Positions 52,828 through 62,110 of a stretch of DNA of 64,000 nt are shown piece after piece. The notes below the pieces were generated by a model. It had not been told where the DNA came from. It made no database searches and saw only the letters and a list, made by a program, of their open reading frames with translations. Every line of letters begins with the position of its first letter. The first letter of the stretch is position 1. Origin of the DNA: Pseudomonas phenolilytica (lineage in GTDB: Bacteria; Pseudomonadota; Gammaproteobacteria; Pseudomonadales; Pseudomonadaceae); assembly GCF_021432765.1 (NCBI RefSeq), contig NZ_CP058908.1:2814001-2878000 (forward strand), in the 5' to 3' direction. Both the position numbers and the translations under genes were made by a program.

Positions 52828-54015
52828 ATGCACAACAACAAGAAAGCCGTTTCAACCCTGCTGCCCCTGGCCCTGGCCAGCGCCGTAGCCATGACCATGA
52901 GCCAATCGGCCGTCGCCGAAATCGTGCTCTACGATCAAGATGACACCAAGTTTTCCACCGATGGCTACTTCAACACCTTCTACGTCAACAGCGACGTGGA
53001 TCGTGACGGCGAGCAGTTCGATCGCCGCCAGTCGCGGGTCAAGATGGGCTTCCTGCCCAACTGGATCGGGTTCAACTTCACCAAGCAGGTCGGCGATCTG
53101 AAGCTGGGCGGCCGCTCCTCGTTCTGGGTGACGATCAACGACAGCGACACCAACGGCACCGAAACCGGCATCGACGTTCGTCAGTTCTACGCCACCGCCG
53201 CCAACGAGCAGTGGGGTGAGGTGCTGTTCGGTAAAGACTTCGGTCTGTTCTCCCGTTCCAACATCCTGCTCGACGAGATGCTCAGCGGTTACGGGCAGGT
53301 CAGCGATGTGCTGGGTCTGGTCGACGGCGGCGGCGTGTCCTTCGGCAACATCGGTACCGGCTACCCGTATCCGTTCCCGACCTCGCAGATCACCTATCGC
53401 TCGCCTGAGATGAACGGCCTGCGTATCGCCGCTGGCATCATGGATCCGGTGGACACCACCGAGGACACCAGCAAGGCGCTCAGCAAGGCCTATCAGGAAG
53501 CGCCGCGCTTCGAGACCGAGGTCACCTACCAGTTCGATCTGGGCGGCACCAAGTTCTACACCTGGATCAACGGCATGCAGCAGAGCTCGGACAACACCGA
53601 TAGCACCGTTGAAGAAGTTGATTCCAAGGGGCTGGGTTACGGTATCCAAGCCAAGATGGGCAACCTCTCGCTGACCGCATCCGGCTTCCAGGCCGAGGGT
53701 ATCAACCCGTTCTTCACCAACAACGCTGGCGAAGCGCTGCTGCGCGAAGTCGACAGCGACGGTTACCTGCTGCAGGGTTCCTACCGCTTCGGCAAGAACC
53801 GCTTGGCCCTGTCCTATGGCAAGACCAAGGACGACGGCAACGGTCTGGGTAGCGAAGCCGAGTACGAAACCCGCGGCGTGGCGCTGTTCCACAGCATCAA
53901 CGACAACCTGACGCTGGTTGCCGAGCTGAACCAGTTCGAGATCGCCGGCAAGGATGATCCGACTCTGGACGAAGACACCCGCACCTTCGCGGTCGGTGCT
54001 GCACTGAGCTTCTAA
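52828..54015 (+). CDS. outer-membrane porin
   Basis: A 395-residue porin with a signal peptide ending AVA (about residue 27) and many short amphipathic beta-strands. It ends in the typical C-terminal phenylalanine (ALSF). EIVLYDQDDTKFSTDGYFN at the mature N-terminus fits the general diffusion porin group of pseudomonads. Substrate selectivity unknown. GGAGAG precedes ATG 52828; upstream in-frame codons would not give a clean signal peptide. Confidence 0.92.
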   Translation: MHNNKKAVSTLLPLALASAVAMTMSQSAVAEIVLYDQDDTKFSTDGYFNTFYVNSDVDRDGEQFDRRQSRVKMGFLPNWIGFNFTKQVGDLKLGGRSSFWVTINDSDTNGTETGIDVRQFYATAANEQWGEVLFGKDFGLFSRSNILLDEMLSGYGQVSDVLGLVDGGGVSFGNIGTGYPYPFPTSQITYRSPEMNGLRIAAGIMDPVDTTEDTSKALSKAYQEAPRFETEVTYQFDLGGTKFYTWINGMQQSSDNTDSTVEEVDSKGLGYGIQAKMGNLSLTASGFQAEGINPFFTNNAGEALLREVDSDGYLLQGSYRFGKNRLALSYGKTKDDGNGLGSEAEYETRGVALFHSINDNLTLVAELNQFEIAGKDDPTLDEDTRTFAVGAALSF

Positions 54016-54378
54016 ATGCAGGATCAGGGTGCGAATGACAGTCGAACCGTAGGTCGCTCCATTCGTTGCATGGCAGTGGGCTCGTCGTCGAGCGTACGAC
54101 CCACGCCCTGACGGTACGGCGTCACGTCGCTACCGACAATAAGGCTGGTACCCACGCAGGGGCCGGCCTTTTTGCTGATCGGCGCGGCAACTTCGCGCCT
54201 CAGCCGCAAGTGCCAGTCTGCCGCACGGGCCACTCGATGCATCCGCCGCAACGCGCTGCGTTGTTTCGCCGCGCTGCTACCTAGGCAGGCCTTTTCCGGT
54301 ACTCAAGTAGCATTTTCGTACCCAAAGCCCTACCCAAGAATGGGGTCAATCCGATTCGGTGGTGCGGGAGTGTGGTGC
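54016..54378. other. 363-bp gap between porin and the NO-sensor gene
   Basis: No gene is supported here. Reading frames that enter the region have atypical, Arg/Cys-rich composition. A GGCCGGCC followed by TTTTT at about 54162-54174 is a weak terminator candidate. No ANR/DNR box was found before the nosP-like gene. Confidence 0.5.
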
Positions 54379-55542
54379 GTGAGTGAACAGCAGACGGAGG
54401 TGATTCGCACGGCGATGTCCGAAGCCTGCCAGGCCGAGACGGTCGCGCAGGACCTGGCACGCCAGCTGATGCATCCGCATCTGGGCTTCGTGCTGTTCTT
54501 CTGCTCGGCCGAATACGACCTGCCGGCGCTGGGCGATGCGCTGCGCCAGTACTTCGGCGGGGTGCGCCTGGTCGGCTGCACCACGGCCGGGGAAATCACC
54601 GCTCAGGGCTACAACCGCAGCTGTGTCAGCGCCATCGGCTTCGATCACCGCAATTTCTCCATCGCCTGCGAATTGATCGACGAGATGGAGCGCTTCGGCT
54701 TGGTCGAGGCGCAGCAGCTGGTGGAGCGCCTCGGCAGCGATTGTCGCAGCAATTCGCTGGCTCCGATCAAGGACCACAGCTTCGCCCTGACGCTGCTGGA
54801 CGGCCTGTCGAGTCGCGAAGAAGTGGTGCTTGCCGCACTCAGTGCCGCATTCGGCAGCATTCCGCATTTCGGTGGCTCGGCCGGCGACGACAACCATCTG
54901 ACCGACACCCACGTCTACTACGACGGCAAGTTCCACAGCGGCGCGGCGATCGTGGTCCTGATCAACACCTGGCTGGATTTCGAGGTGTTCACCACCCATC
55001 ACATCCTGCCGCGCAGCGAGAAGCTGGTGGTGACGCGCGCCGACAGCCACGGCCGGCGCGTGTACGAGCTGAATGCCGAGCCGGCCGCCGAGGAGTATGC
55101 GCGGCTGATCGGCGTGAACGTCGCCGATCTCGACCATCGTCTGTTCGCCGCGCATCCGCTGGCGGTGCGCATCAACGATCAGTATTACGTGCGCGCCATC
55201 CAGAAGGTCAACGACGACCTCAGTCTGACCTTCTACTGCGCCGTGGAGAACGGCATCGTGCTCACCGCCATGCAGCCCGGGCCGCTGATGCCGAACCTGG
55301 AGGCGCTGTTCCAGCGGCTGGAGCAGCGGCTCGGGCCACCGTTGCTGACCATCGGTTGCGATTGCTTCCTGCGGCGTCTGGAGATCGAGGCCGCCGGCAC
55401 CAGTGAAGAGACTTCGGCTTTTCTCCGACGCCAGCAGGTGATCGGCTTCAACACCTACGGAGAGCAGTTCAATGGCATGCACATCAACCAGACCTTCACC
55501 GGTGTCGCCATTGGCCGCCCCGGCGGACGGGGCGGTCGCTGA
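54379..55542 (+). CDS. nosP: FIST-domain nitric-oxide sensor (NosP-like)
   Basis: A 387-residue protein with FIST N- and C-terminal domains (GFVLFFCSAEYDLPALGDAL, LVGCTTAGEI, HFGGSAGDDN). NosP proteins bind heme and NO and control a partner hybrid kinase, which is encoded next with a 71-nt overlap. Translation starts at GTG 54379 with GGGAG upstream; the region before it lacks the family sequence. The same pair (PA1975-PA1976) exists in P. aeruginosa. Confidence 0.88.
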   Translation: MSEQQTEVIRTAMSEACQAETVAQDLARQLMHPHLGFVLFFCSAEYDLPALGDALRQYFGGVRLVGCTTAGEITAQGYNRSCVSAIGFDHRNFSIACELIDEMERFGLVEAQQLVERLGSDCRSNSLAPIKDHSFALTLLDGLSSREEVVLAALSAAFGSIPHFGGSAGDDNHLTDTHVYYDGKFHSGAAIVVLINTWLDFEVFTTHHILPRSEKLVVTRADSHGRRVYELNAEPAAEEYARLIGVNVADLDHRLFAAHPLAVRINDQYYVRAIQKVNDDLSLTFYCAVENGIVLTAMQPGPLMPNLEALFQRLEQRLGPPLLTIGCDCFLRRLEIEAAGTSEETSAFLRRQQVIGFNTYGEQFNGMHINQTFTGVAIGRPGGRGGR

Positions 55543-58111
55543 GCTGCTGAGCCGGCAGGCCGAGCTCGAACGGGAAAACCTCAAGCTCAAGCGCATCAAC
55601 GCCGCGCTGATCGAGCGCGTCGAATCCGGCGGCGCGGGACGCGATGCCTCCTATGCGGCATTCCAGCATTCGGTGGAGCTGGCCGAGCAGGTGCGCGAAC
55701 GCACCGATGCGTTGAATCAGGCGATGGCCGAGCTCAAGGGCAGCAACCAGTTGCTCAGCGATGCGCGATTGCGCGCCGAAACTGCCCACCAGAACCTGGT
55801 CGACGCCATCGAAAGCATCTCCGACGCCTTCGTGCTGTTCGACAAGGACCAGCGCATCGTCCTGTTCAATCGCCGTTTCAAGTCGCTGTGGAGCCGCACC
55901 CGTGCGCGCATCAACGCTGGCACCCGTCTGGCCGAGGTGCGGCGGATGGCGGAAAGCACCGGGTTGATCGTCGAGGAGCATCGCGGCAAGGGTGACGAAC
56001 CCACCGTCTATCGGCTGCACAACGGACGCTGGGTGCAGGTCAGCGAGCGACCGACCCGCGAGGGCGGCCTGGTGATGCTCTACACCGATATCACCGAGGT
56101 GAAGGTCAGCGAGACCATGCGCCGCGAGCAGGCGCTGGCGCAGAAGTCGCGGCTGCTGCAGCGCGCGGTGGACAATCTGTCCCAGGGCGTGGCGATGGTC
56201 AGCGCAGAGGGGGCGCTGGAGCTGTGGAACCGGCGTTTCCTGGAAGTCTGCGGGCTGGCGCCGATCGAGGCGCATCGACCGTTCGAGGAGGTGATGGCCG
56301 ACAGCGAGCTGCGCCTGCTGACGCCCAACACGCGCGATGCCAACGGCCGGCCGATGCGCGAGCTGGAGCAGCGCATGTTCGACGGTCGCATGCTGGAAAT
56401 CCGTACCCATGCGCTGCCCACCGGCGGCTTCGTCAACACCTTCACCGACATCACCGAGCGCTATCGCCACGCCGAGGCGCTGCGCCAGAGCGAGCGCTGG
56501 ATTCGCCTGATCACCGACCACGTGCCGGCGCTGATCGCCTACGTCTCCTCCGACCTGACCTACGAGTTCACCAACAAGGTCTACGAGGAATGGTACCGCT
56601 GGCCCAGCGACGGCATGCTCGGTCAGTGCCTGCGTGAGGTGCACAGCGGCGAGCACTGGCGCCAACTGGAGCCGTACATCGACCGCGCGCTGTCCGGCGA
56701 GAGCGTCAGCTTCGAGATGGCCGAGCGCAACCACGCCGGCCAGCAGCGCTACATGCTGCGCTCCTACGTGCCGAACCGGCTGGCCAGCGGCGAGGTGGCC
56801 GGTATCTTCGTGCTGATCCAGGACATCACCGACCGCCGGCGTACTGCCGAGGCGCTGCACCAGGCCTACCAGAACCTCGAACAGCGGGTGCGCGAGCGTA
56901 CCGCCGAGCTGACCAGCCTCAACGACCAGCTGTTGCGCGAGATCGAGGAGCGCAGCCAGGTCGAGGCGCGCCTGCGCGAGGCCAAACGCGAGGCGGAGCT
57001 GGCCAACCTGTCGAAGACCAAGTTCCTCGCTGCGGTCAGCCACGACCTGCTGCAACCGCTGAATGCCGCGCGGCTGTTCACCAGCGCGCTGCTGGAGCAG
57101 CCGACGACGTCCAGCGGCGGGCTGATCCGCAACATCAGCAACTCCCTGGAGGACGTGGAGAACCTGCTGGGCACGCTGGTGGATATTTCCAAGCTGGATG
57201 CCGGCGTGATCAAACCGGATATCGCGCCGTTCGCCGTCAGCGAGCTGTTGGAAAACCTCGCCCTGGAGTTTCGCCAGCTGGCCGGTTGCGAACAGCTGCA
57301 GCTGGATTTCATTCCCTGCTCGGCGCTGGTACGCAGCGACATCCAGCTGCTGGCGCGCATCCTGCGCAACCTGCTGACCAATGCCATCCGCTACACGCCG
57401 CAAGGGCGGGTGCTGCTCGGCTGCCGTCGGCGGCGCCAGAGCCTGTCGATCGAGGTTTGGGACACCGGCGTCGGCATCGCCGAAGACAAGCTCGAGGAGA
57501 TATTCCAGGAGTTCAAGCGTGGCGACGGCGTGCGGCCGAATCAGGATCGCGGCCTTGGTTTAGGTCTGGCCATCGTCGAGAAGATTGCGCGCATGCTTGG
57601 CCATCGTATTCAGGTGGGCTCGCGGCTCGGACATGGCTCGCGCTTTGCCATCGAGGTTCCTTTGGCGCGTCGCGCGCCCAAGGCGCGGCCCGAGCCGAGC
57701 ACCGCGGAGCTGGCCCTGGAGCGCTTGCAGGGCGCGCGCGTGTGGGTGCTCGACAACGACACGGCGATTTGCGCCGGCATGCGCACGCTGCTCGAAGGCT
57801 GGGGTTGCGTGGTCACCACGGCGCTGTCCGAGGAGGACCTGGCGCGCCAGGTGGACAACTTCCACGCCGAGGCCGACCTGCTGATCGCCGATTACCACCT
57901 GGACAACGGCCACACCGGCATCGACGTGGTCACCACGGTCAACGACCGTCGCGCCAGCCCGCTGCCGGCGCTGATGATCACCGCCAACTACAGCAACGAC
58001 CTCAAACAGCAGGTGCGCGAACTGGGCTACATGCTGATGCACAAGCCGGTGCGGCCGATGAAGCTAAAGACCGCCATGTGCCACATGCTGGAGCACGGCC
58101 AGGCCGGGTGA
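55472..58111 (+). CDS. nahK: PAS-containing hybrid histidine kinase (NahK/ErcS'-like)
   Basis: An 879-residue cytosolic hybrid kinase. An N-terminal coiled coil is followed by three PAS domains, then a dimerisation domain with phospho-acceptor H524 (AVSHDLLQPLN). An ATPase domain (NLLTNAIRYT, DTGVGIAED, GLGLGLAI) and a C-terminal receiver with D807 in IADYHLD complete it. No membrane segments are seen, which fits control by the soluble NosP. ATG 55472 has GGAGAG upstream and lies 71 nt inside the nosP-like gene, so the two are translationally linked. Confidence 0.92.
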   Translation: MACTSTRPSPVSPLAAPADGAVAELLSRQAELERENLKLKRINAALIERVESGGAGRDASYAAFQHSVELAEQVRERTDALNQAMAELKGSNQLLSDARLRAETAHQNLVDAIESISDAFVLFDKDQRIVLFNRRFKSLWSRTRARINAGTRLAEVRRMAESTGLIVEEHRGKGDEPTVYRLHNGRWVQVSERPTREGGLVMLYTDITEVKVSETMRREQALAQKSRLLQRAVDNLSQGVAMVSAEGALELWNRRFLEVCGLAPIEAHRPFEEVMADSELRLLTPNTRDANGRPMRELEQRMFDGRMLEIRTHALPTGGFVNTFTDITERYRHAEALRQSERWIRLITDHVPALIAYVSSDLTYEFTNKVYEEWYRWPSDGMLGQCLREVHSGEHWRQLEPYIDRALSGESVSFEMAERNHAGQQRYMLRSYVPNRLASGEVAGIFVLIQDITDRRRTAEALHQAYQNLEQRVRERTAELTSLNDQLLREIEERSQVEARLREAKREAELANLSKTKFLAAVSHDLLQPLNAARLFTSALLEQPTTSSGGLIRNISNSLEDVENLLGTLVDISKLDAGVIKPDIAPFAVSELLENLALEFRQLAGCEQLQLDFIPCSALVRSDIQLLARILRNLLTNAIRYTPQGRVLLGCRRRRQSLSIEVWDTGVGIAEDKLEEIFQEFKRGDGVRPNQDRGLGLGLAIVEKIARMLGHRIQVGSRLGHGSRFAIEVPLARRAPKARPEPSTAELALERLQGARVWVLDNDTAICAGMRTLLEGWGCVVTTALSEEDLARQVDNFHAEADLLIADYHLDNGHTGIDVVTTVNDRRASPLPALMITANYSNDLKQQVRELGYMLMHKPVRPMKLKTAMCHMLEHGQAG

Positions 58112-58243
58112 TTACAACGGCTGGGCGGCGCCGCCGCACCGCCGATCCTCCATGTCTGCAGCGCACCCTCGCGGTGTTCTGCTGTCAGTTGCACGGGGCG
58201 CCGAAAAACCGGGCGTCCATGTGCAGCAGCCGAGGACCGTTTC

Positions 58244-59683
58244 ATGTTCGGATTGGAAGCACTCGACCTTGCGCGAATCCAGTTCGCCTTCACCATCTCG
58301 TTCCACATCATTTTTCCTGCGATCACCATCGGCCTGGCCAGCTACCTGGCGGTGCTGGAAGGGCTGTGGCTGAAGACCCGGCGCGAGGTCTATCGCGACC
58401 TGTACCACTTCTGGCTGAAGATCTTCGCCGTCAACTTCGGCATGGGCGTGGTTTCCGGCATCGTCATGGCCTACCAGTTCGGCACCAACTGGAGCGCCTT
58501 TTCGGAGTTCGCCGGCAGCGTCACCGGGCCCTTGCTGACTTACGAGGTGCTGACGGCCTTCTTTCTCGAGGCGGGCTTCCTCGGCGTGATGCTGTTCGGC
58601 TGGAACCGCGTCGGTCCGGGGCTGCACTTCTTCTCGACGGTGATGGTGGCGCTCGGCACGCTGATCTCGACGTTCTGGATTCTCGCGTCCAACAGCTGGA
58701 TGCACACGCCGCAGGGGCACGAGATCATCGACGGCATCGTGGTGCCGGTGGACTGGCTGGCGATCATCTTCAATCCCTCATTTCCGTACCGCCTGGCGCA
58801 TATGGCCACGGCCGCATTCCTCGCCACGGCATTCTTCGTCGGCGCCTCCGCCGCCTGGCACCTGCTGCGCGGGCGCGACAATCCGGCGATCCGCACGATG
58901 CTTTCGATGGCGATGTGGATGGCTCTGCTGGTGGCGCCCCTGCAGGCGGTGATCGGCGATCTGCACGGCCTTAATACGCTGGAACATCAGCCGGCGAAGA
59001 TCGCCGCGATGGAGGGCCATTGGGATAACTCCTCCGGCGAACCGACGCCGCTGCTGCTGTTCGGCTGGCCGGACATGGAAGCCGAAGAAACCCGCTACAA
59101 GGTCGAGATTCCCTACCTCGGCAGTCTGATCCTGAAACACAGCCTGACCGAGCCGATCCCGGCGCTGAAGGACTTTGCGCCCGAGGATCGCCCGAACTCG
59201 ACGGTGGTGTTCTGGTCGTTCCGCATCATGGTTGCGCTGGGGCTGCTGATGATTCTCACGGGTATCTGGAGCCTGCTGCTGCGCCGCGGTGATCGCCTCT
59301 ATCACTCGCGGGCGTTCCTGCGGCTGGTGTTGTGGATGGGCGCGTCCGGTCTGCTGGCATTGCTCGCCGGCTGGTTCACGACCGAAATCGGCCGTCAGCC
59401 GTGGGTGATCTACGGGCTGATGCGAACTGCCGATGCGGTGTCCGCGCACAGCGCCGGGCAGCTGGGGTTCACCCTGGCGTTGTTCGTCGTGGTGTATTTC
59501 GCGGTGTTTGGCGTGGGCATCGTCTACGTGCTGCGACTGGTCGCCAAGGGCCCAGAGGTCAACGAGGGGCGCGAGCAGGGCATCGGCGGCGCGGGCCAGC
59601 CGCGCACGCCGATGCGGCCGATCTCGGCGGCCGACGAGGCGCTGGACGAACAGGGCGGCGATCAACTGGGGCAGGGGAATTGA
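58244..59683 (+). CDS. cioA: cyanide-insensitive (bd-type) quinol oxidase subunit I
   Basis: A 479-residue membrane subunit with about nine transmembrane segments. It carries heme ligands b558/b595/d, the first seen in TISFHIIFPAITIG. The Q-loop after residue 240 is short, the form of the Cio branch rather than E. coli CydA. The C-terminus is hydrophilic. Cio oxidases resist cyanide and NO, so its place directly after the NO-sensor kinase is suggestive. GAGG precedes the ATG. Confidence 0.95.
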   Translation: MFGLEALDLARIQFAFTISFHIIFPAITIGLASYLAVLEGLWLKTRREVYRDLYHFWLKIFAVNFGMGVVSGIVMAYQFGTNWSAFSEFAGSVTGPLLTYEVLTAFFLEAGFLGVMLFGWNRVGPGLHFFSTVMVALGTLISTFWILASNSWMHTPQGHEIIDGIVVPVDWLAIIFNPSFPYRLAHMATAAFLATAFFVGASAAWHLLRGRDNPAIRTMLSMAMWMALLVAPLQAVIGDLHGLNTLEHQPAKIAAMEGHWDNSSGEPTPLLLFGWPDMEAEETRYKVEIPYLGSLILKHSLTEPIPALKDFAPEDRPNSTVVFWSFRIMVALGLLMILTGIWSLLLRRGDRLYHSRAFLRLVLWMGASGLLALLAGWFTTEIGRQPWVIYGLMRTADAVSAHSAGQLGFTLALFVVVYFAVFGVGIVYVLRLVAKGPEVNEGREQGIGGAGQPRTPMRPISAADEALDEQGGDQLGQGN

Positions 59684-59684
59684 G

Positions 59685-60692
59685 ATGGGTATCGATCTTT
59701 CACTGATCTGGGCGGTGATCATCATCTTCGGGATCATGATGTACGTGGTGATGGATGGCTTCGACCTGGGCGTCGGTATTCTCTTTCCGTTCGTGCCCGG
59801 GCGCCGCGATCGCGACGTGATGATGAACACCGTGGCGCCCGTATGGGACGGCAACGAAACCTGGCTGGTACTCGGTGGCGCCGGGCTGTTCGCGGCGTTT
59901 CCGATGGCCTATGCGGTGGTGCTGTCGGCGCTGTACCTGCCGATCATCCTGATGCTGATGGGGCTGATCTTCCGTGGCGTCGCCTTCGAGTTTCGCTTCA
60001 AGGCCAGCGAACGCCGCCAGCACATTTGGGATAAGGCTTTCATCGGCGGCTCGCTGACGGCGACCTTCTTCCAGGGTGTGGTGCTGGGCGCATTCATCAG
60101 CGGGCTGCCGGTGGAGGGGCGTGCATTCGCCGGCGGCGCGTGGGACTGGTTGACGCCGTTCTCGCTGTTCTGCGGGCTGGCGCTGATCGTCGCCTACGCC
60201 TTGCTCGGCTGCACCTGGCTGATGATGCGCACCGGAGGTGAGCTGCAAAAACGCATGCACGACCTGGGCGTGCCGCTGGTGTGGGCGGTACTCGCGGTTA
60301 CCGGCATCGTCAGCCTGTGGACGCCGCTGACCCACCCGGACATTGCCGAGCGCTGGTTCAGCCTGCCCAATCTGTTCTGGTTCATGCCGGTGCCGATCCT
60401 CGTGCTGCTCTGTGCCTTCGGCCTGCTGCGCGCGATCCGCCGCTACGCCAGTTTCACGCCGTTCCTGCTCACGCTGGCGCTGATCTTCCTGGGCTATAGC
60501 GGCTTGGGCATCAGCCTGTGGCCGAACATTATTCCGCCGTCGGTGAGTATCTGGGACGCCGCCGCGCCGCCACAGAGCCAGGGCTTCACGCTGGTCGGCG
60601 CGCTGCTGATCATCCCGCTGATCCTGATGTACACGGCCTGGAGCTACTACGTGTTCCGCGGCAAGGTCAGTGCCGAGGACGGTTATCACTAG
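59685..60692 (+). CDS. cioB: cyanide-insensitive quinol oxidase subunit II
   Basis: A 335-residue second subunit with about eight transmembrane segments. MDGFDLGVGILFPF and WDGNETWLVLGGAGLFAAFP are diagnostic for CydB/CioB. It starts 1 nt after the cioA stop, so the genes are an operon. Confidence 0.96.
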   Translation: MGIDLSLIWAVIIIFGIMMYVVMDGFDLGVGILFPFVPGRRDRDVMMNTVAPVWDGNETWLVLGGAGLFAAFPMAYAVVLSALYLPIILMLMGLIFRGVAFEFRFKASERRQHIWDKAFIGGSLTATFFQGVVLGAFISGLPVEGRAFAGGAWDWLTPFSLFCGLALIVAYALLGCTWLMMRTGGELQKRMHDLGVPLVWAVLAVTGIVSLWTPLTHPDIAERWFSLPNLFWFMPVPILVLLCAFGLLRAIRRYASFTPFLLTLALIFLGYSGLGISLWPNIIPPSVSIWDAAAPPQSQGFTLVGALLIIPLILMYTAWSYYVFRGKVSAEDGYH

Positions 60693-60701
60693 GAGGTGGT
60701 C

Positions 60702-60839
60702 ATGTCTGGTATGGAGCAGAAGACGTTGTGGCGGCGTCTGGCCTGGCTGGTGCTGCTCTGGAGCGGCAGCGTGTTGGCGCTGGCGGTGGTCGCCTGGCTG
60801 TTGCGCCAGGCGATGCAGGCGGCCGGTTTGAGTGCGTGA
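60702..60839 (+). CDS. DUF2474 micro-protein of the Cio oxidase
   Basis: A 45-residue single-pass membrane peptide starting MSGMEQKTLWRRLAWLVLLW. It lies 9 nt after cioB with AGGAGG before the ATG. DUF2474 peptides regularly follow cioAB and probably act like CydX as an assembly or stability subunit. Confidence 0.88.
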   Translation: MSGMEQKTLWRRLAWLVLLWSGSVLALAVVAWLLRQAMQAAGLSA

Positions 60840-60920
60840 GCGAAGGCCTGTGCACTTCGTCGGTGCGGGCAGCACCCCGCGCGGACGTCATCGTTCCTTC
60901 ATCTGCGGCTTATAGCTTGG

Positions 60921-60937
60921 TTGGCACGAGGCTTGAT
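60921..60937 (+). promoter_or_regulatory. sigma-54-type promoter
   Basis: TTGGCACGAGGCTTGAT matches YTGGCACGRNNNTTGCW at all conserved positions except one (A for C in TTGC). The start site would be near 60948, about 32 nt before the micro-ORF at 60980. Confidence 0.78.
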
Positions 60938-60979
60938 GCGAATCCGCATGAGCCATTTCTGCAGACTGGAGCCAGAACG

Positions 60980-61066
60980 ATGGACGACTACCAGGACGAA
61001 CTACTCGAATTGCGTGCCGCCGAACAGGATTGCCCAGACGCCAGTGAAGACGCCGTCGAGCTCTGA
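60980..61066 (+). CDS. acidic 28-residue micro-ORF
   Basis: Encodes MDDYQDELLELRAAEQDCPD followed by ASEDAVEL, a highly acidic peptide of 28 residues. GGAG precedes the ATG at a good distance, and a near-perfect sigma-54 promoter lies 43 bp upstream. The stop codon directly abuts the convergent AraC gene. I do not recognise the family. Reality as a gene rests on promoter plus ribosome site. Confidence 0.6.
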   Translation: MDDYQDELLELRAAEQDCPDASEDAVEL

Positions 61067-62110
61067 TCAGGGCAGCTGACGCTGGGCGCGGCGGTACGCG
61101 CCGGGCGTCTGCCCGGTCCAGCGGCGAAACGCGCGCTGAAAGGCTTCGGCCGAGGAAAAGCCGAGCAGCCAGGCTATTTCGCCGAACGCCGAATCGGTGT
61201 CGCGGATATAGGCCATCGCCAGATCGCGCCGCGTGTCGTTGAGAATGTCGCGGTAGCGGGTGCCTTCCTCGTGCAGCTTGCGCCGTAGCGTCCAACTGGG
61301 CAGCTGCAGACGGTTGGCGATCTGCTGCAGGTCCGGCTCCTGACCCTTGAGCAGTGGGCCGAGCACCTGGGTGACGCGCTCGCGCAGGCTGCGCGTGCGC
61401 GTAAGGCGCGTCAGTTCGGCCTCGCAGAAGGCCAGCAATTGCCGCCAGGTTGCCGGGCAATGCTCCGGGTTGCGCAGGGCGAGCGCCGCCTGATCCAGAT
61501 GCAGTTCGTTAGCACTGGCGCCGAACGCCACGGCGCGGCCGAAGAGCGCCTCGTAGCAGGCGGCGTAATCGGGGGCGGGAAATTCGATATGCACGGCGGT
61601 GGGCAACAGGCGCTCGCCGGCCAGCCTTTGCAGCTGGGTCAACCAGCTGGCCAGGACGGTGTCGACCACGAAGCGGTTGAACGCGTTGTACGGACTGATC
61701 GAATAGAAGCGCAGCCAGGCGCCGCTGGCGTCTTCGTGAAAACTGGAGCTGCCGCGGTAGTTGGATGCGTACAACGGTTCGAAGCGGATCAGCGTGCGCG
61801 CCGCTTCACGCACGTTCGGCGCCTGGGCCGCGGTGATGCCGGCCAGACCGAGGTGGCTCGGCAGGCGCAAGCGACCCATGTCCAGACCGAGCGCTGCATC
61901 GCCGGCCAGCTGGATGGCCGCGTGACCGAGGCGCATGTAGCGCGGAATCGACAGCCGCCCCTGTGGCTCGGCGAGGCGCTCGGCGTCCAGTCCGTACCCA
62001 GCGAGCAGCAGTCGCGGGTCCAGGCCGCGCTCGCGTAGGGCTTCGCCCAGACTCAGCGTGAAGCTGACCGAGAGATCGCCCAGCCGCACCGGCTGTGCTT
62101 TGAGCGTCAC
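61067..62110 (-). CDS. AraC-family regulator with N-terminal arabinose-binding-like domain
   Basis: About 347 residues. An N-terminal Arabinose_bd-type domain is followed by a C-terminal AraC double helix-turn-helix from about residue 240 (LQQIANRLQLPSWTLRRKL, FGEIAWLLGFSSAEAFQRAF). GTG 62110 is chosen because it overlaps the upstream stop as GTGA; GTG 62122 is an alternative. Effector unknown. It may be cotranscribed with the nitrilase-like gene. Confidence 0.88.
   Translation of the reverse strand: MTLKAQPVRLGDLSVSFTLSLGEALRERGLDPRLLLAGYGLDAERLAEPQGRLSIPRYMRLGHAAIQLAGDAALGLDMGRLRLPSHLGLAGITAAQAPNVREAARTLIRFEPLYASNYRGSSSFHEDASGAWLRFYSISPYNAFNRFVVDTVLASWLTQLQRLAGERLLPTAVHIEFPAPDYAACYEALFGRAVAFGASANELHLDQAALALRNPEHCPATWRQLLAFCEAELTRLTRTRSLRERVTQVLGPLLKGQEPDLQQIANRLQLPSWTLRRKLHEEGTRYRDILNDTRRDLAMAYIRDTDSAFGEIAWLLGFSSAEAFQRAFRRWTGQTPGAYRRAQRQLP

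Noticed and set aside
54172..54378. N-terminal extension of the NosP-like protein to an upstream ATG
   Set aside because: The extra 69 residues are Arg/Cys-rich and lack family similarity; GTG 54379 has a good ribosome site and matches the FIST start.
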